Positions 22,790 through 35,600 of a stretch of 64,000 nucleotides of DNA are shown piece after piece; positions within the stretch are counted from its first letter, which is position 1, and each line of letters begins with the position of its first letter. Location: the NCBI RefSeq assembly GCF_048771995.1, contig NC_133025.1, forward strand, positions 124,001 through 188,000, read 5' to 3'. The DNA comes from Taeniopygia guttata (lineage: Eukaryota > Chordata > Aves > Passeriformes > Estrildidae). The notes below the pieces were generated by a model. That model was not told the origin of the DNA. It saw only the letters and a list, made by a program, of their open reading frames with translations, and did not search any database. The translations under genes and the position numbers were made by a program.

Positions 22790-22975
22790 CTTGATCATCA
22801 GGAAATAATTCTTCACTCTGTGGCTTACTGAGCACAGGTACAGGTTGTCAGGGAGGTTGTGAAGCCTCTGTGCTTGGAAATATTCAGAAGCTGCCTGCAC
22901 AGCTTCTGTTTGAGCAGGAAGCTTAGACCAGATGACTTCCTAACTTCAGCCAGTCTGTGGTTCTTTGATAAGATT
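22790..22975 (+). repeat. CR1 LINE 3' end, plus orientation
   Basis: AATAATTCTTCACTCTGTGG, GAGCACAGGTACAGGTTGTC, AGGTTGTGAAGCCTCTGTGC and TGAGCAGGAAGCTTAGACCA follow the order of a CR1 3' end. Diverged. Confidence 0.82.
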
Positions 22976-23039
22976 CTCCTTGTGACTTTTATCTGTTCAT
23001 TTATTTATTATTCATACTGTCCTCCGCTGAATTTTCTAC

Positions 23040-23300
23040 AAGTTCCCACCTCTTGTTCTGGGGAGCCCAGAAGAGGACACATAACTCCAGAGGTGGCCTC
23101 ACCAGTGCCTGGTAGAGAGGAAGGGTCGCCTTCCTTCTGATGCAGCCTGGGATTCTGCTGCTGGCCTCTGTCATGAAGGGTGCATTGATGGCCTAGGTCA
23201 GTTGTCCACCGCAATCCCCAGCCTCTCTCTGCAGTGCTGCTTTCAGGGATGTGATCTGAGGGATGCTGTTCAGATCAGTGGCCCACCTAGGCCCATGTTT
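23040..23300 (-). repeat. CR1 LINE internal fragment, minus orientation
   Basis: AACTCCAGAGGTGGCCTCAC, CAGTGCCTGGTAGAGAGGAA and TGATGCAGCCTGGGATTCTG are the reverse complement of CR1 sequence upstream of its 3' end. It lies close to an opposite-orientation CR1, so two separate insertions are present. Confidence 0.78.
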
Positions 23301-26300
23301 TCCCCGTTTCCTCTACACAGACAGCAAACTTATAGCTGTTTACAGTGTTGCAGAATTACTTTTTGTTTGCCTTTCACATCCCTTGCTATATTTGGCTGAC
23401 CTGAGAATGTAAATGAAAAATTAATTCAAAAGACACGCATCTCTAAGACTGGAGTTCAGGTTATTAATGTTCACATCTGTGCAAATAGGTGCTGATGATT
23501 CCACTGTTTGCATTTTTAAGGAGGCCAACTGTGAGCCAAACCCAGCAAGGCTTACTACCTTGAGTGCAGTATCAGGTTAATGTGGCCAGCCTGGACAAAG
23601 CCAAGGAATATTTTCTCAATCCAGGTATGCATGCCTGAAATTGTTGTGCCTGTAGCATGCAGATATGTGCTGAGGCCCATGCAGATGCCTAGATTCTGCT
23701 GCTTTTTCATTTTTCTAATAATTCATCTATTGGTTCTCTCGGATCCAGCCACATATTTTGCATTTCTGACTTTAAGAGGCTGTGGCCTAACTCTCAGTTG
23801 GAAGATCAGATCCATCTTCTTCAAGAGCTGGGGGTAGTTAGAAAGAGACGTTCTTGCATTTGGACGTCTCTTTTCTGAAATGCACCATTGCCAAGACAGC
23901 AGGTTCATTTCCTCACTGGGGCATCGTGGGAGTGATGGTTGACAAAACTGTAAATATTTTATTATTCTTATAATGGATTCCAGACATTCCAGGTCTCCAC
24001 GTGCGTGTCTCATGTTACTGCTTTGGTGAGCAGTTGCTGTTGTCAGAAGAAATCTCCCTAGCAGGAACTGTAAAGCTGTCCTGTTGTGGAGTTCCACGCC
24101 TCACGTCTTGCCCAGGGCCAGCTGAGAAACGAGCAAAGCACCAGGACTTGTTTCAGTGACTGCTGTGTTGCAGAACGTGAACAATCCTGGCATACTGACT
24201 GTGCTTCTGGAGGAGTTGCATCCCGTTGAGCTCTTTGCAGGAGCCTGTCTGAGTGTCTGAGGCCTGGCCTCTTGCTGCATGTCTTTTTGCTACACTAACT
24301 GCTGCTGGAATGTTTTATTCCATCACTAAGCTCATGCTATGCAGTGTGAGAAACCAGGGCATGTCTGCAAATCCATGTTCCCAAACAGAGCAGACTTATT
24401 ACTTTTCATGTGTATTGCAAGTGACTGACTAACAGTCCTGGAGTCTACTGTGTAGGATGAAGGATGGGCTTATTTCTTTATTACTGGATAATTTATTTTA
24501 TCCTTTTTTTGTTCTTTTTTGCTTCTTTCTCTATCAAAAGTCTTGGTTCATGCAACCTGTCAGTACTCAGGAGATAATAAGGAATGTCAATAAAGATCTG
24601 TGTGTGACTGCTCTACCTTGGAAACATTACTACTGAATCAGCAGACCCATGAGCTGCTTGGAGTACAAAGCAGGTTAGTATTCATATGCTCTTTTCTGCT
24701 ATTGATGCAAGAGTGTGCATTGTCATGTTTTCTACTTCTGCAAAATCAGGTGACTGCTGCAGAAGAGTAATGCGCTGCTCCTCTCCGGTGTCAATATTTT
24801 CACACATTTAAATGGCAATCTAAGACCAGAGGTTTGCTTAGTAAGACAAGGGAGGTCAGGAACGAGTGGATCTGTGTAGCCAGCTTCAGGAGCCTGCTTC
24901 TAGTGAGGCAGAGACATCATATTAAAAGATTCCATTTGATGGAGATAGTTTTAATAATGTAAACTTGATCTTATAGCTAGTGTGAGTTTGCCTAGTTTCA
25001 GCTTGCAATACTGGAGCTTCTGTAATTGTACAAATTATTTTGCCACTTACAGGCATGGACAGTTCTGTGGCCTTTGTGTTCAGAGATGTCAAGTGTCACA
25101 TGTGACCTCTTTTTATAGGACACTAGAATGATGATCCTGTGATTAAGGGACTTTGGGACTTCAGTTGGTCAAATCCTTTGCTCTTAGTATGTCTAACATC
25201 AAAAATCAGATCAGATTGCTATGAGCTTAATACAGTATTTTAACTTCTTCCCTGTGCGTTTTTTTCTGATTGAAATTGCTTATGGTGTGACTTGTGTCCT
25301 CTGCCTCATGTTCATCCTATGTGGACCTTGTAAGAGGTGTGTGACTCCGTCTTTAGCTACCTTATGGGTGGTTGTAGGGAGGACAGCAATTGTATCCTAC
25401 TCCTCACCTGCTGTTCTCAGGGCTGAGCAGGCCCAACACTCTTATACTCTCCACACACACCTTGTAAAGCAAACCCCAGTCATCCTGGGGGCTCTTTGCT
25501 GTACTTGATTCACTGTTTTGCAAGTGGGCACTCTACTTCAAATGTAGTCTTATAGGTGTGAATAGAGAAGAATAATTGCTTTTCCCAACCTGCTGCCTGC
25601 AGTCCTGCCAGTACAGCTCACTACACGTGACCTTGGCTGTGAGCGCACTGGTGGCTTGCGCCAGGCTTGGCCATCAGCACTTGGAGCTTGTCTTCTGCAA
25701 CACAGCTGTACAGCCAGTTGCTCCTCAGCCTGTGCCACTCATGCTTTTCCCATTCCAGGCATAGGCTTCTACTGAACTTCATGATGTTTCTATCCATCTG
25801 TTTCTCCAGCCTATTGTTATCCTCCTTGTCGGCAACTCTACACAAAGGCTCATTCGAATTCGGTGAATTTAGTGAGGTGGAGTGCACCCCATCATCTCAG
25901 TTAATAATGGAGAATTTAATTTACTGCTCTCCCCAAAATGACAAGTTATATGTTGCTGGCTGGTACTGCTGCATGTTTTTTGGTTCTTCACTTCCACTTG
26001 CTGGATTAGTTTGGCTCCTGAATTTCAAGGAAGGGAAAGAAGGTATGCTGAGCAGCACCCAGGGAATCTTATGTCCTCTCCAGGCTATTCCCCTGTGTTG
26101 AGGGTCCTGTATGTGACATGCAGAGGTCTCATAATCTCTCCAATGTGACACACTTATATCTCTTTAGCAAACATCAAGGCTCAGTCCATTATTTCCACTA
26201 CTTATTAGCAGAAAGCTGATTTTGTTACAGGCCATGTTTGGCCTGTGGAGAAATGACTTCATTTAACAATCACCTTTCTTTTCAGTAAACTGAACAGATC

Positions 26301-26644
26301 ATGGTTCTGTAATGTCATTGTTAAGAAAGATCAAGGATGAACTATGAGGATGACTTGGCATCTAGTATAAAAATATTTTTCATTCATTTGTGTGGTGCAG
26401 TGAAGGAATCTTCATGTATCTTGGCACCAGCACATCCTCTGCTTTAATATTCAGAGCACGTTAACAGTGCTCCTGTTAACATGGCCATTTCTTTTTTCCT
26501 GAGGTTTTACTTTGGCTTTCTCTCTTGGCAAAAGAGACAAATTCCTACAAACCTGGTCACCAGCTGCTGTAACATTAGAGATCGGCAGAAGCAGTTTTGA
26601 CTCTGGAACTGTATTCTGACTCTTGGTTTTGTTTTAGGCTCAAG

Positions 26645-29600
26645 ATGCTGAGCCGTTTATCAGGTTTAGCAAGTACTGTTTTACAAGAGCTGTCAGGAGA
26701 GGATGGAGATGCAGTTACTGAATCATCTATTGCTGTAAGTACAGTGTTTTCTATAGACTTTCAGATATTCTTGACAATTAGTTTGGGGAATATTAGACTG
26801 CAGTGAGAACTGTCTCCTGCTTCTTCCTTGCTGAGCACTAGACTGAGCTGTCATTCCACTGTGCTTTTCTTCTACTCCTCACCCCTGAAGTCAGCATTTC
26901 TGTTGGGCAGACCATAATCTCAGTTGCCACATCTCAAGGTGATCCCAGGAAACAAACTCGAGTTAGGGTGAAGAAAAACTTTTAAGAGTATTAGTGGTTT
27001 TGTGTAGCAGAAGGGGAAGCTCTGCATGGTTGGGTCACAGTGGGAGGCTTCATCTTTGTGCTGCCCTTTAGTATTGAGACAGTGGATAGTGTGTGAGGGT
27101 GTCGCTCGTTTCAGATTTGTTCCTGTGGTGTTCAGCAAGGTACTCTTTGTTTTTGTGTGTTGGCTTACAAGTTCTCTGGGTTTCCTGGTTTCATCTAACT
27201 GTTTCTACGGGCTTCATGAAATTCCCACATTTGATCTGCAGGGAGCAGAGTGCAGCACTGAGGACTGGAGCTGAAGCTATCATGTGGATGCTCTGCTGCA
27301 GGCTGTTAATAGTTTTTTTCCTTCAGAACACTCATTTCATTATTTCAGGTAGAAGCTTTGCAGTCAGAAGCAGAAAGCATGGAGGAGGCCCCTGAGGAGC
27401 TGTTGGAGCGCCTAGCCCAAACAGAAAAGCTAGTTGTTCAGCTGAAGGATTTGGTTCGAGAAAAGGATGCCCTGCTCCAGGAAAAAGAAACTGTGCTCCA
27501 GGTACTACTTCTTTTTCTGGGAACCAAGAGTAAAATGCTGCTTCAGTCTTCTGTGGAAGCCAATCTCTGGTTTCTTTTGGTCATGAGGTACCTGCATGAC
27601 GAGTGGCATCAGTTCCAGAGAAATATTGGAATTTGAATAATGGACCCTATGAGATACCTTCTGTTAGTTTGATTGTGTTAATTTAGACTAGAGTAGATAA
27701 GTTACATCCAAGTTACGCAGCATTTTGTCTCAGGGCCCTTTGAGGCCCATGTAGGTTCCCAGTGGCTCTAATAAGTACTAATATCTGGTGTGAGATTGTT
27801 TTCCCCGCTTCAGAGTGTTTGACACATAGAAGCCTATGCTGCGCTCATCCACTAGTCCAGTGGTTTCATGACACATTCCCAAAGGTACACGTTGCCTACC
27901 CTGAGGTATGGTGGGCGTGTGGTTACTTGAGGTAGTTCTGAGGGACTGCATGTAGCAGAGAAAGTCAAACTGAGTTTTTATTCAATGCTGAGTGAAGTCC
28001 CTGAGTGCTCTGTCCCTTGAAAGGAAGTGCTGGGATAGAAGCTACAGTGTTGGTATGTGTGCTGTTTCAGAACAAATTTGGTTTGCAGATGTGTTTTAGA
28101 TAGTGCTGTTACTGGGGAGGCAGGGTTAAACAGAATTTGGCAGCCTGACAAACTGTAGCTTTTTCAAAGTGGTGCTTCTTGAGTAGCAGCACTGGAGTCA
28201 GGGCAGTCAGTCAGTGTCCTTCTCTTACAGAGAGAGCGAGAGGCCGCGGATGCCAAGCTGATGAAACTTAAACTTCAAGCCAAAGCCAAACTGGCCTCTC
28301 TGAACAAACGCATCGAGGAGCTGACAGAGAAAGGATCACCACTACCTACACAGGCCTTAGCAGAAGAGCTGGAGTATCCCAAGGTTGGGAGAAGGGGGCT
28401 ATTTAAAAGATGTAGCTTCTACTGATAACCTGGTACTGACTGATATTTCAGGTCACAGTGACCCAGCAGGGTCTATTTGTCTTATTAGCAGGATATTCAT
28501 AATTCCAGTAAGAATGTCTGTGCCTGTGCTGTAGGAAGCCTGTCTGTCCAGCTTCTTTGTACTGCAGATGCCCTTGGAGTGCTCAGCTTGATCTCCTCAA
28601 GGTCATGGGTTTGTTTCCCTCTGCATAACTTTGGTAATCCATTGTAGCTGAAATCTTTCCTGCAGAAACTGTGTGTCTGTCTGAGCTATGAGTTTCAAAA
28701 TGTTGCCTGTCATGACAGTACAGCAAAGGTTGGCTGGAGTACAAGGACAAAGAGGTAAGGAGGTCATTGAAACTGGAAGGCAGTAACTTAAACATAAAAA
28801 CATAAATATATTTTTTTTCCAGTCGTGTGGCTTCCTGAGCCATCATAAAGTTTTATGGTTGACAAACCATAATTGTGTTAACACTAGGTAAAAACTGAGG
28901 GGAAAGTGTCCTCTACAAAGACATTAAAGAGGCTATTGCCTACTAACTAGAAGCTCCCACTGGAGCTGGTAATTTTTGAAAACTTGGCTATGGGATCAGC
29001 AGAACAATGTTTTTGAAGAAAAGTTGGTAATATTATGGAAGAGAAGTGGGATAGAAGTCCAAAATGGTTTCCAGACATCAGATGATTCATTAAACCAGAG
29101 AACATTAGGGTTATTTCAGACATTGAAAAAAATATTAAAATATTATAGGAACCAATAAGAGGTGCCTGTGAGAGCTGTCAGATGAGAGGTGACTGCTAAT
29201 GAAGTGAAAATCAGTCCTATGACTTGTACTGACTGTTTTTGATTGAAAGCACCATAAAATCATAGAAATGTGCTTCTGTAATTCCCAATACCAACTTGAG
29301 AGTCTTTCTCAATGCAAAGCACCATCTGGTTTCATACATAAAGAATTGGATGATCTCAAAGTCTGACAGAATAGAAAAAGCAAAAGTTAACCAGTGCACG
29401 ATCAAACATGAACAGCATTCCGTGGCTGCAGAGGCCAGTGAAGGCCACTGGAGCTGTTTAGCCATGTCACTTGACATTGCTGTCCTGCTGCTGAGGCTCT
29501 TTTTCAGCCTACCTATCTGCAGCATGGGTGTGTAACATCAATGTGACGTTACATGACTTTGTGTAGACTTGGAGTTGAGGACTGGTGAGTGTTCTTGCTT

Positions 29601-32600
29601 CAAAAATCAAATTTATCAGTTGAAGAAGGCAAAATGAGAGAAAGCTGATCATCAGTTAATTGGTGCAATATAGATTTTAAAAAGAGACTTTATCTTTTTT
29701 ACTTACCACTCTAGGTATTCTACTGAGAGTGGCAAGGCCTTGTGTGCAGTGTTGGCATGTTCTGCTCACTTGGAATCAGAAAGATAAATTCTGAGACCAG
29801 CAAGAGACTTTCTGTTCTCCCGTCATGTTAGTAGCTGCACTTGGGAGACACTCAAAGAGCTTGGTTATTTAGTCAGCCAAAGTCAGAGAGGAAATGTCTT
29901 TTCTCTCTACAGTTGTATGAGGAAGGTGAGCTTCAATAAAGTGGGCAAACTGTTAAGGGATAATGCTGGTGAATGGATGAATGTAAATTAGCCATTAAGA
30001 AAAATGGCCTTCTAATTAGAGGAATGAGGGCTTGAGACAGTCTCCAGTGGACATGGTATGGACCACAGCCTCATTTGGTTTTGGTTAGAACATAGTTTGA
30101 GTGAAATTATATTAGGGCAGTTACCTGCAATATTTTGTATTTGACCCAGAAAGCACTAGCTTCTTTCTTGCAAGGTTAGACCTACTGAGAACATACAGAG
30201 TCCTTTATTTACACTGTTTTCTCCAAGTAGATGCTATCTTGAGTAATGGGGGTATTTCCTAGACAGTTACCCTGCCATTTGAAGGTGAAAATTCTAGGTT
30301 AGAGTTGCATGTTATGCTGAAGTATTGGATATTAGCAAAGGGATGGTTTGGTTTTTTTTTTTTCTCTCAATGATGTGGCCCTGTGGGAAGGCTGTATTTT
30401 AAATATCTAACTAGTACTATTACTTCCTGGGCTTTTAGCAGAGTGCCTTATTTTGAGGAGAATGGAAATATCAGCTTATATCCTTCTCTCAGATAGTATT
30501 TGTGTTCAGAACAATTGAGGCTCCTCTCAAACTATTGAAGTGGGTAAAGATAAATTATGTTCAGATATAGGAGCTTATACATCTTGTGAAAACATAGCAT
30601 TTAAAACCTTGAGCTCTTTGTGGCTGTGCTACTGTCCTTACTTGTGGCACTCCATGTAGTGGTCAGTGTAAGAGGCTTTTTAAAATCCAACTGTGAGTAT
30701 CAATCCTGAAAGCTAATTACAAGTAGGCAAACTAATCCACCTATCTTCCCCCCAGCTGCTCCTCTGCTCCAGTCTTACAAGTTATGTATAGCCTGGCTTC
30801 TTAGAGTTTCCTGCATTTCTATTCTTTATTCTTCTGTCTTGTTCTATTTCTAAATTTAAGTGCAGCTGAAGCTCCTTTGTCTGTCTGTTCTGCCTCCTGC
30901 CAATGAGCTTCTCTGTTGGTGAAACAGCTCTTGAGGAACAGGAGCCTCTTACTCTTATTACACTGATCTATAAGTACTTTTAAAAGCCTTCACAGTCTTT
31001 TCAGATTTGGTTTAAAGACATAAATACTCTGTAGAATTCCTGTGTTATTGAAGGTGTTTGACCCAATACCTGCCACAAATGGAATGGAAGATATGTATTT
31101 TATAAATGTTCAGTATGAAATACCCAGCACTGTGTGCTGACAGCAGCTGGAAGTGCTGAGATAAGAATGCAGAGCAGGTTTTCTCTGCTCAGGGACAGGT
31201 GGTGAGGGACCTGCCCTAACCCAGGTGGAGAGACAGAGAGGAGAGTGCAGGTGTAGTGTGCTGGGTTGTCTGAGTAGACACAGCCTAAGCGCATTTTATG
31301 TGAAATGTTGTTTGCATTTCTTGGTCGTAAGCAGAGGATTTAAGTGCTTCAGAGTGGAGTAGAACTGATAATTGTTTGCCTTTTCCCTTTGTTTGTATCT
31401 AATAAGTTTGTTGCTAATAATCCTGTAGTCTAAAAAGATTTCCGTGGGCATTTTCTGTACTCTAGAATGTCTACCCCTTTGTCACATGGAGAATATTCTT
31501 CTATAATTAATTTTAAAATGTTTTTATTTCTGGTATTAGAGAAATTTGTGATGTTAAAAAGCCTCAAAAATCAGAGTAGTCATATAATAAATAATGTATT
31601 TAATAATCTAATTTGCCTTAGTTTATATAGTGAGCAGTCATGGATTGTTAGCCCTGCCAAGTGCTTTGACACTTCCCAATTAAAAGCATCTTGTGCATCC
31701 TGACACAGAAATAGGGGAAATAGTTACTTAATAGGACAACTTCATTTAAAGAAATAAATGTAAAGTTAAGAAATGAAGCAATGTAGTAAAAATAATAATC
31801 TGATTAGGAGTCAAGAGTAAAGTAGCATTATAGTGTATTTTTTAAAATTAATTAATTAATTAAATTTATTAACCAGTAATAGTGATAAGTTTAATTTCTT
31901 CTGTTTCTCCCCACTTTTTTCCTCTTGCAGTGTCAGAAAAATGAAAATACAAGTGAAGGCCACAGAGAGGAAATGGAAGTACTGAAAAAGCAGCTCAGGG
32001 AGCAAGAGGAGACTGTTCAAGACCTGAAGAAAGAGCTGGCTGTAGCCAAAGTGAATCTGAAAGATGCTGAAATCAAGTATGCAACACAGGTACAGAAATT
32101 TTTTTCTGTTCATCAGTCTGTTTCCCACCTCACTGTTTAGACTAATATGGTACTGGTCTTCAATTCCCTTACCTCAATTTTGTCAGTCTTGAGCTTCCTC
32201 AAACCACCTAGGTCCATCCATTTCTGCATTTGGCTTCTCTAAACATTACCTAAGTCTTTCACAATCCCCAAATGATCTTGTCCTGCCCTCCATCCTCTGC
32301 CCCAGGCCAGAACCACCCTTGGTGCAGAAAGTGCTCTGCGGGTAAGCGATGGGTTTCACCCTTGGACAGTGGGACTGATGGCTCTCTGAGGACAGAGAAA
32401 ACAGTCCCTGGAAGGGCCTGGATAGGGTGTTCCTTCCTCTGAGTCAGAATTTGGGTTCTTCCCTGTCTGCCCTCGCTGCTCTGTGATGGGCTTTGCAGTA
32501 CGTGGGGCAGTGTTCTTCCAGCTGCCAGGCCTGCCATCGCCTCTCTGTGTTCTGCCCCGTGTGCAGGGCAGCTGCATATCACAGGATGTAACAGCATTAA

Positions 32601-35600
32601 TGGTATGTTGTAGTTAGTTGTGGAAGGATTTTTTTAATACCCTAAATTGCAGGTTTAGCTTTTGAACTGTGAATTGGGTTGCATCCTATACAATTAAAAT
32701 CCCAGAAGTTTTATGAACTGTTAATTATATTGTAATAATTTATTATTCTGCATATTTGTAGATTAAATTCTATGCTTTTTGCTTTCTCAGATCTGAAATC
32801 TTATCAGTTGTTATACACATAATAGTAGGATAAAGACATCAAGTAAAAATACTGTTTGATCAAGATGATGTATAGGATTGTCCAGCTGAAAACTCCATCA
32901 CACACGCAATATGCTGGTGCATGTTGAAAGCAAGCATGTGTGTCTGTCAGGTTCATAACCTTGTTGGTTTGTTTTTATTTTGTGGCTTATGTTTTCAGCT
33001 GAATTCCCTGCAGGAAGTGATTCAGGAGAAGGAAGCTCTCCTGGAAGAGCATGTGCACCAGCGTCAAGCTGAATTGCTCAAGATGGTGGTCCAGCCAGAT
33101 ATGGAAGTAGAGATGCAACAGGTATATTTGATATAATAATCATATGATGGGAGGAGGAATGAAAATAGAAGACACTCTGAAAAAACAGTTCTCGTTAAAG
33201 CAACTCAGAAAGGATAGAAGAAACATGCTTTGGTTGTTTGGAATGCTAGCTGGGGCTTTGAGTCCTAGCTTAAATCTGCTGGTTTGCTATCAGTCAAAGA
33301 GAAAGAACAGTTGAAAAAAGTGTTACATTATTGTGCTCCAGTTCCCTATTCATGAAGCAAAGTAACCTCCTCCTACAGCACCAGGGTTCCAGAATAGGTG
33401 TCAAGCACAATTAGTTAATTCAGGCTATCAGAGTAACTGTGTTACAAAAATGAGGTGTATGGATGAAATGTGGGAATCTAAATTTACACTGGTCTCCCCA
33501 GTGCTGGAATGGCCTTGTCTCTCTCACAGAACCTGCGCACTCTTCAGAGAAAGCTTGAGGAGCAGGAAGCAGCTCTGTTAGGACAAACTCAGGTGGTAGA
33601 ACTGCTGCAGCAGGAGTTACACACTGCTGAAAAACAAAATCAGGTACCTGGTCATACTTTTTATTGCTTTACTCTGTGTGTGTGTGCAGTGGATGGGACC
33701 TTTGTCAGTGGCTCAGAAGTTACCAGATTAGGTTTATTTTGGTACCAGCTTTCCATCATGAAATCAGCTGGGGTTGCCATCCCTAGGTCAGGCATTAGAG
33801 CTGCAGGTCTGTGTGCACAGCTCACAGCAGGTACAGGCAGACAGTGAGTGCTGCAGCTGCCAGCTCTAATGATCCAGGGCAGGTGGACAGGGTCTACATC
33901 TATCCGTACCCAAGCTGCTGACTGTACTTTCAAAGCCAAATACGCAAACCTTTGCCAAAAGCACAAATGCTTAACACAGTGCTGCTGAAGCTTCAGTGTT
34001 TCTGGACTGCAGTGTCAAGGCCAGATCAGAGCAGAAACAGCTATTCTTTGGTATGTCTTGCTGAGAACTTGCTTATATGGTGACACAACTTGTGGAGTGG
34101 GATTGGCTCTCACTTCATCAGTTTGGAACGTGAAGAGAGATCAAGTCTGTGTATATATGACTATATAGACACGGGCTCCTTGACACAGGATTAAGAATGC
34201 AACCTTTTAAAAGGTTGGTTTGCAGATAGAGGATGAGTGTATTTCTCATTTTTCCAATATCTAAACTTCTGAAAATTCTCCATCCCTTTAGAAGAGACTT
34301 ACGCTGAATCAGTCTCATATTCATTGGGTGCATGATCTCCAGCCAGTCTAATGCTGAACTTCATTTTGATAATTTTTACACACTTGTGCCAAGCATATTT
34401 TCTTTTGCTCTGTGTCTCAGCCAGGCCCACATTGGTGGGTTCTCTTCCTACTGAGAAGAGGTAAAGAACCTCAGTGAGCTGACTTGTACTTGGTACTGGC
34501 TGCATTGCTCAGCAGGGTGTATCACAGGGTGCTGGCATGGATATCTTCATGACATGGCTGTTGGCTTGGCTGGTTGGAGAATCTCCCTTGGCTTCTCCTT
34601 GGCATCTTTGGCTTATCTCATACATTCTGTGGTCTGAAGGAGATCTAGTGTAGGTACAAACTTGAGGCCATGTGGCTGAAGCTTACCCATAAAGTAAAAG
34701 GAGCTTCTCATTTGATTCCTCCTGAAATTAACTGTGTTGACCATTCACAACTCCAGGAGGAGGAAGTTTGACAACAGGAGTTTGGGCAAGTGTAAGGTCT
34801 GTTTCTGTCTTTTGGTCTCCTTAAATCTCTGGTCAGTGTTTACCAGAGGCTTCTGAGATCTTTCTTAAAGCAGTGGGTACTGTGTGGAACCCTCTGTTAT
34901 CTCCAGACTCATATTTCAGCATTCCCCTTTCACATACACGCTTTTGTTCTGGTTTTTTTTGTTTTAATTCTACTCTGTAATTGTTGAGTTCTCCCTCATT
35001 TGTTGTAGCTCTTCCTCCCCTTTTTGGGAATTTGCTTTCTTCTAAAAGAGAGCTCCTGGCCACTGTTCTATTGCTTCTTTTCTCTAAATTCCCTTCCTCT
35101 AAATCAAGACTTATATTTTCTTTACCACAACGACAAGGAGTTGTTTCTCCCAGCATTGCTTTCTTGCAATTTCCAAATTGTGGGGCAGTTTCTTTCAAAC
35201 ATATTGAAATTTCTGACATGTTTGTTTCCTGCCTTCTGCTACTCAGGTATTTTAAAAGGATTTAATGAAAACCTTAAAATATGATTCAACTACTTTGCTT
35301 TGTCAAGGTATTTAACTAGTTGAGAGAGAAATTAATTTCTGTATCATTTTACAGACACTCCTAGATCAGTGCCAGAAGATGGAAGTGGAACTAAGCTCCA
35401 TGAGGGATGTGCTAGATGCAGAGAGACAAGGGTCTCAGGATCTCAGGGAGATGATGGAGCTGGAGCTAGCTGAGAGGAAGCGGTCTTCCCATCACTTGCA
35501 GGAGGAGGTGCAGTGTCTCTCAGAACAGCTGGAGGAGGCAAGAAGAGCACAAGCTGAGCTAGAGGTGAAGTATAAAGACCTGGAAGAGGAACACCGGCTG

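Larger units (their letters stand above)
22011..26637. other. GOLGB1 intron 1
   Basis: About 5 kb between the presumed untranslated first exon and the first coding exon. Apart from the two CR1 fragments listed separately, no exon is certain. A possible extra untranslated exon could end at AAAGCAG|GTTAGT near 24673, but this rests on a single splice motif. Confidence 0.5.

Noticed and set aside
32270-32560. Possible repeat or exon in GOLGB1 intron 4
   Set aside because: Open frames on the minus strand but no splice-phase fit to giantin and no recognised repeat phrase.
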